Part shown: positions 1 to 5,601 of the stretch, piece by piece
Layout of the letters: each line of letters opens with the position of its first letter
How positions within the stretch are numbered: the stretch's first letter is position 1
Assembly (NCBI GenBank): GCA_023459535.1
Contig: JAEWTK010000220.1
Span: 1-5,601 of the forward strand
DNA from: Pseudomonadota bacterium
GTDB taxonomy: Bacteria > Pseudomonadota > Gammaproteobacteria > Burkholderiales > Methylophilaceae
Length of the DNA stretch: 5,601 bases
Direction of reading: 5' to 3'
Notes under the pieces: generated by a model
The model's input: only the letters and a program-made list of their open reading frames with translations
Database searches by the model: none
Told to the model about the DNA's origin: nothing
Made by a program: the position numbers and the translations under genes

Positions 1-3
1 GGC

Positions 4-2589
4 TCAGGCCTTGCTGAACAGCATCCTGCCACCCTTGTAGTCCACTTTGACCGTATCCTTGGCGACAAAATTCCCATTGAGAATCTCTTTTGCCAGCGGA
101 TTCTCGATCTCGGACTGGATGGCACGCTTCAGCGGTCGTGCCCCGTAGATCGGATCGAAACCGGCATTGGCGATCTCGGCCAAAGCCGCATCGCTGACTT
201 CCAGCGTCATCTCCATCTGTGCCAGACGTGCCGAGAGGTTCTTCAGCTGGATGCTGGCGATGGACTTCACATGCGCTTCACCCAGTGCGTGGAACACCAC
301 CACTTCGTCGATACGGTTGATGAACTCTGGACGGAAGTGGGTCTTCACCTCCCCCATCACCGCCAGCTTGATGACCTGGTAATCGTCACCGGCCATGGTC
401 TGGATCATGTGTGATCCAAGGTTGGAGGTCATGATGATGACGGTGTTCTTGAAGTCCACAGTACGGCCCTGGCCATCGGTCAGGCGACCATCGTCCAGCA
501 CCTGCAGCAGCACGTTAAACACATCCGGGTGCGCCTTCTCCACCTCGTCCAGCAGGATGACGCTATACGGCTTGCGACGTACGGCTTCAGTCAGGTAGCC
601 GCCTTCCTCGTAACCGACATAGCCCGGTGGCGCGCCGATCAAACGGGCGACCGAATGCTTCTCCATGAATTCGCTCATGTCGATGCGGATCAGGTGTTCC
701 TCGCTATCGAACAGGAAGTTCGCCAGCGATTTGCACAGCTCGGTCTTGCCGACGCCGGTCGGGCCGAGGAACAGGAAGGAACCATAAGGCCGATTGGGAT
801 CGGAAAGACCGGAACGCGAACGGCGGATCGCATCCGACACCAGGCGCACAGCCTCATCCTGGCCGACCACACGTTCATGCAGCTTGTCTTCCATGGTCAG
901 CAACTTGTCACGCTCACCCTGCATCATCTTGGAGACGGGGATGCCGGTCGCACGCGAAACGACTTCGGCGATCTCCTCCGCACCGACTTCGGTACGCAGC
1001 ATCCTGTGCCGTGGCTGCTCGGTTGAAGCCTCAGCGCTCGCGGCCTGCTTCAGTTGCGCTTCCAGCTCCGGCAGCTTGCCGTATTGCAGCTCGGAAACCT
1101 TCTGCCATTCGCCCTTGCGCGTGGCTTCTTCCATCTGCAGCCTGATCTTCTCGATCTCTTCCTTGATGTGCTGGCTGCCTTGCACCTGCGCCTTCTCCGA
1201 CTTCCAGATTTCCTCGAGGTCAGCGTATTCCTTCTCCAGACGCACGATCTCTTCCTCGATCAGGGCAAAACGCTTCTGCGAACCTTCGTCCTTTTCCTTC
1301 TTCACCGCCTCGCGCTCGATCTTGAGCTGAATCAGGCGACGGTCGAGCTTGTCCATGACTTCCGGTTTGGAATCGATCTCCATCTTGATGCGCGAAGCAG
1401 CCTCATCGATCAGGTCGATGGCCTTGTCCGGCAGGAAGCGGTCGGTAATGTAGCGATGCGACAACTCGGCCGCGGCAACGATGGCCGGGTCGGTAATCTC
1501 GACACCGTGATGCAGTTCGTATTTCTCCTGCAGTCCGCGCAAGATAGCGATAGTCGCCTCGACCGTCGGCTCGTCCACCAGCACTTTCTGGAAGCGGCGT
1601 TCCAGCGCGGCATCCTTCTCGATGTATTTGCGGTATTCGTCCAGCGTGGTGGCGCCGACGCAATGCAGCTCGCCGCGGGCCAATGCCGGTTTCAGCATGT
1701 TGCCGGCATCCATGGCACCTTCGGCCTTGCCGGCGCCGACCATGGTATGGATTTCATCGATGAAGACGATGGTGCGGCCTTCATCCTGCGCCAGTTCCTT
1801 CAGCACGGATTTCAGGCGCTCCTCGAACTCGCCGCGGTATTTGGCACCAGCCAGCAGCGCGGCCATGTCCAGCGATAGCACCTTCTTGTTCTTCAGGGTA
1901 TCCGGCACCTCACCATTGACGATACGCTGTGCCAGCCCTTCAACGATGGCGGTCTTGCCGACGCCCGGCTCACCAATCAGCACCGGGTTGTTCTTGGTGC
2001 GGCGCTGCAGCACCTGGATGGCACGACGGATCTCGTCGTCACGGCCGATGACCGGGTCGAGCTTGCCCATACGGGCACGTTCGGTGAGATCCAACGTGTA
2101 TTTCTTCAGCGCCTCGCGCTGACCCTCGGCTTCGGAACTGTCGACTTGCGAACCGCCGCGCACGGCTTCAATCGCCTTTTCCAGCGCGGTCTTGCTCAGG
2201 CCATGCTGTTTCAGCAGCTTGCCGGTCGCGCCCTTGTCATCGGCTAGGGCGAGCAGGAACATCTCGCTGGCGATATAGCTGTCGCCACGTTGTTGTGCAT
2301 TTTTGTCAGTCAGGTTGAGCAGGTTGTTGAGGTCGCGCGAGATCGATACCTCGCCGGCATTGTTCTCAATTCTGGGCAGGTCCTTGATCGACTGTTGCAA
2401 TGCCGCACGCAGCGGCAGCAGGTTGACCCCGGCATGGCCCAGCAGGGATGAGGTGCTACCGTCTTCCTGTTGCAGCAGCGCCTGCAGCAGATGCTGCGCC
2501 TCAATGCTCGGGCTGTCGTTGCCGACTGCGATGCTCTGGGCCTCCGCAATCGCTTCCTGGAATTTTGTAGTCAGTTTGTCGAAGCGCAT
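4..2589 (-). CDS. clpB: ATP-dependent chaperone ClpB (Hsp100 disaggregase), complete
   Basis: This cytosolic hexameric AAA+ disaggregase works with DnaK/DnaJ/GrpE to thread aggregated proteins through a central pore after heat stress. The protein is 861 residues, against 857 in E. coli as recalled. Seen in order: a Clp N-domain (about 1-145); AAA1 with Walker A GEPGVGKT (206-213, K212), pore-loop Y251, Walker B ending DE (E279) and arginine fingers R331/R332; a charged coiled-coil middle domain (about 410-525) that keeps E432, K476 and Y503, positions tied to DnaK control in E. coli; and AAA2 with Walker A GPTGVGKT (609-616, K615), pore-loop Y657, Walker B LLDE (E682), sensor-1 N723, arginine finger R759 and sensor-2 GARPLKR (R818). 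A net insertion of about four residues near 515-528 explains the length difference. The ATG start follows a Shine-Dalgarno sequence and a sigma-32-like promoter. The TGA stop is at 4-6, so any terminator lies outside the window. The middle domain and absence of a ClpP-binding loop separate it from ClpA and ClpC. No truncation or missing key residue was seen. Confidence 0.98.
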   Translation of the reverse strand: MRFDKLTTKFQEAIAEAQSIAVGNDSPSIEAQHLLQALLQQEDGSTSSLLGHAGVNLLPLRAALQQSIKDLPRIENNAGEVSISRDLNNLLNLTDKNAQQRGDSYIASEMFLLALADDKGATGKLLKQHGLSKTALEKAIEAVRGGSQVDSSEAEGQREALKKYTLDLTERARMGKLDPVIGRDDEIRRAIQVLQRRTKNNPVLIGEPGVGKTAIVEGLAQRIVNGEVPDTLKNKKVLSLDMAALLAGAKYRGEFEERLKSVLKELAQDEGRTIVFIDEIHTMVGAGKAEGAMDAGNMLKPALARGELHCVGATTLDEYRKYIEKDAALERRFQKVLVDEPTVEATIAILRGLQEKYELHHGVEITDPAIVAAAELSHRYITDRFLPDKAIDLIDEAASRIKMEIDSKPEVMDKLDRRLIQLKIEREAVKKEKDEGSQKRFALIEEEIVRLEKEYADLEEIWKSEKAQVQGSQHIKEEIEKIRLQMEEATRKGEWQKVSELQYGKLPELEAQLKQAASAEASTEQPRHRMLRTEVGAEEIAEVVSRATGIPVSKMMQGERDKLLTMEDKLHERVVGQDEAVRLVSDAIRRSRSGLSDPNRPYGSFLFLGPTGVGKTELCKSLANFLFDSEEHLIRIDMSEFMEKHSVARLIGAPPGYVGYEEGGYLTEAVRRKPYSVILLDEVEKAHPDVFNVLLQVLDDGRLTDGQGRTVDFKNTVIIMTSNLGSHMIQTMAGDDYQVIKLAVMGEVKTHFRPEFINRIDEVVVFHALGEAHVKSIASIQLKNLSARLAQMEMTLEVSDAALAEIANAGFDPIYGARPLKRAIQSEIENPLAKEILNGNFVAKDTVKVDYKGGRMLFSKA

Positions 2590-2593
2590 GTTG

Positions 2594-2600
2594 TCCTCTT
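2594..2600 (-). promoter_or_regulatory. clpB ribosome binding site
   Basis: Read on the minus strand, AAGAGGA lies four bases before the clpB ATG. It pairs well with the anti-Shine-Dalgarno end of 16S rRNA, although the spacing is on the short side. It supports the chosen start at 2589, which also gives the canonical ClpB N-terminus MRFDKLT. Confidence 0.75.
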
Positions 2601-2625
2601 CACTTGTCAGATTATGTTGCTATCT

Positions 2626-2653
2626 ACATGAGGGATTCTGCACGTATTTCAAG
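2626..2653 (-). promoter_or_regulatory. Probable sigma-32 (RpoH) heat-shock promoter of clpB
   Basis: On the minus strand the -35 element CTTGAAA (plus-strand 2647-2653) matches the RpoH consensus fully. It is followed after 13 bases by CCTCATGT (2626-2633), which matches the -10 consensus CCCCATNT at seven of eight positions. The spacing falls in the usual RpoH range. Transcription would start near 2619, leaving a 5' leader of about 30 bases that includes the Shine-Dalgarno sequence. RpoH control of clpB is well established in E. coli and common in proteobacteria. That this site is active is inferred from sequence and position. No CIRCE-type inverted repeat was seen here. Confidence 0.75.
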
Positions 2654-2685
2654 TGGCTGCAATCATCGGGCACATGTATTTGCCA

Positions 2686-2694
2686 TGCTATAAT
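2686..2694 (+). promoter_or_regulatory. Candidate extended -10 promoter for the antiporter gene
   Basis: The plus strand reads TGCTATAAT, a perfect extended -10 element (TGnTATAAT). The -35 hexamer at 17-base spacing (2666-2671) is poor, with about two of six matches, which is tolerated when the extended -10 is perfect. Transcription would begin near 2701, giving a leader of about 140 bases before the mrpA start at 2841. The element sits in AT-rich DNA, where chance matches are more likely. A second candidate closer to the gene, TTGAAC (2761-2766) with TATAAG (2788-2793), has a 21-base spacer, which is too long to be convincing. Confidence 0.35.
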
Positions 2695-2840
2695 TTTTTT
2701 GAATTTTTCACATTTGATTTCCATAACCGGTATGCAGCTACGGAAATTTTTGCTGAGTTTTTGAACCTCTCAGCCCTGCCAACTGACTATAAGAAACTTA
2801 ACAAGCCGGTCACTTATGCCTTCCTTGAATAACAACTCGC

Positions 2841-5601
<2,761 letters not shown>

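Noticed and set aside
1054..1878. A 274-codon open frame on the plus strand opposite clpB.
   Set aside because: It lies wholly antisense to intact, highly conserved ClpB coding sequence. Its composition is the expected mirror of GC-rich codons, and no recognisable domain was seen.
2669..2700. A possible intrinsic terminator: GGCA/TGCC stem followed by a run of seven T residues.
   Set aside because: The stem is only four base pairs with an eight-base loop, and no plus-strand gene upstream needs terminating. The T-run is better read as AT-rich promoter DNA.

Overview
The window carries two divergently arranged housekeeping or stress genes separated by a 251-base AT-rich intergenic region. It suggests a Gram-negative proteobacterium, most likely a betaproteobacterium. 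The reasons are the N-terminus and overall sequence style of ClpB, GC-rich codon use, a sigma-32-type heat-shock promoter, and an A-B fused form of the Mrp antiporter subunit that is common in proteobacteria. This taxonomic call rests on recalled family patterns and was not searched.

Left part (4-2589, minus strand): a complete clpB encoding the 861-residue Hsp100 disaggregase. It has an N-domain, two AAA+ modules and a coiled-coil middle domain, and every catalytic and pore residue I checked is intact. Just upstream (2594-2653) lie a Shine-Dalgarno sequence and a good match to a sigma-32 promoter.

Middle (2590-2840): the divergent control region. It holds the clpB promoter and ribosome binding site. 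On the plus strand it has a perfect extended -10 box (2686-2694) that may drive the antiporter gene through a roughly 140-base leader. No RNA gene, convincing terminator or long repeat was seen there.

Right part (2841 to the window end, plus strand): a very long open gene, cut by the window edge after 920 codons. It encodes the large MrpA/PhaA/MnhA-type subunit of a multi-subunit monovalent cation/H+ antiporter, with an MrpB/MnhB domain fused at the C-terminus. This is the layout of the fused 'group 2' Mrp operons, so mrpC, D, E, F and G homologues would be expected directly downstream, outside the window.

Functionally the two genes are independent: one rescues aggregated proteins with DnaK/DnaJ/GrpE, and the other belongs to a membrane complex for Na+(K+)/H+ exchange. 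Both are stress-related, but nothing in the sequence shows shared regulation. I found no undescribed system; the points worth checking are the regulatory details and the apparent loss of the internal ClpB start site.
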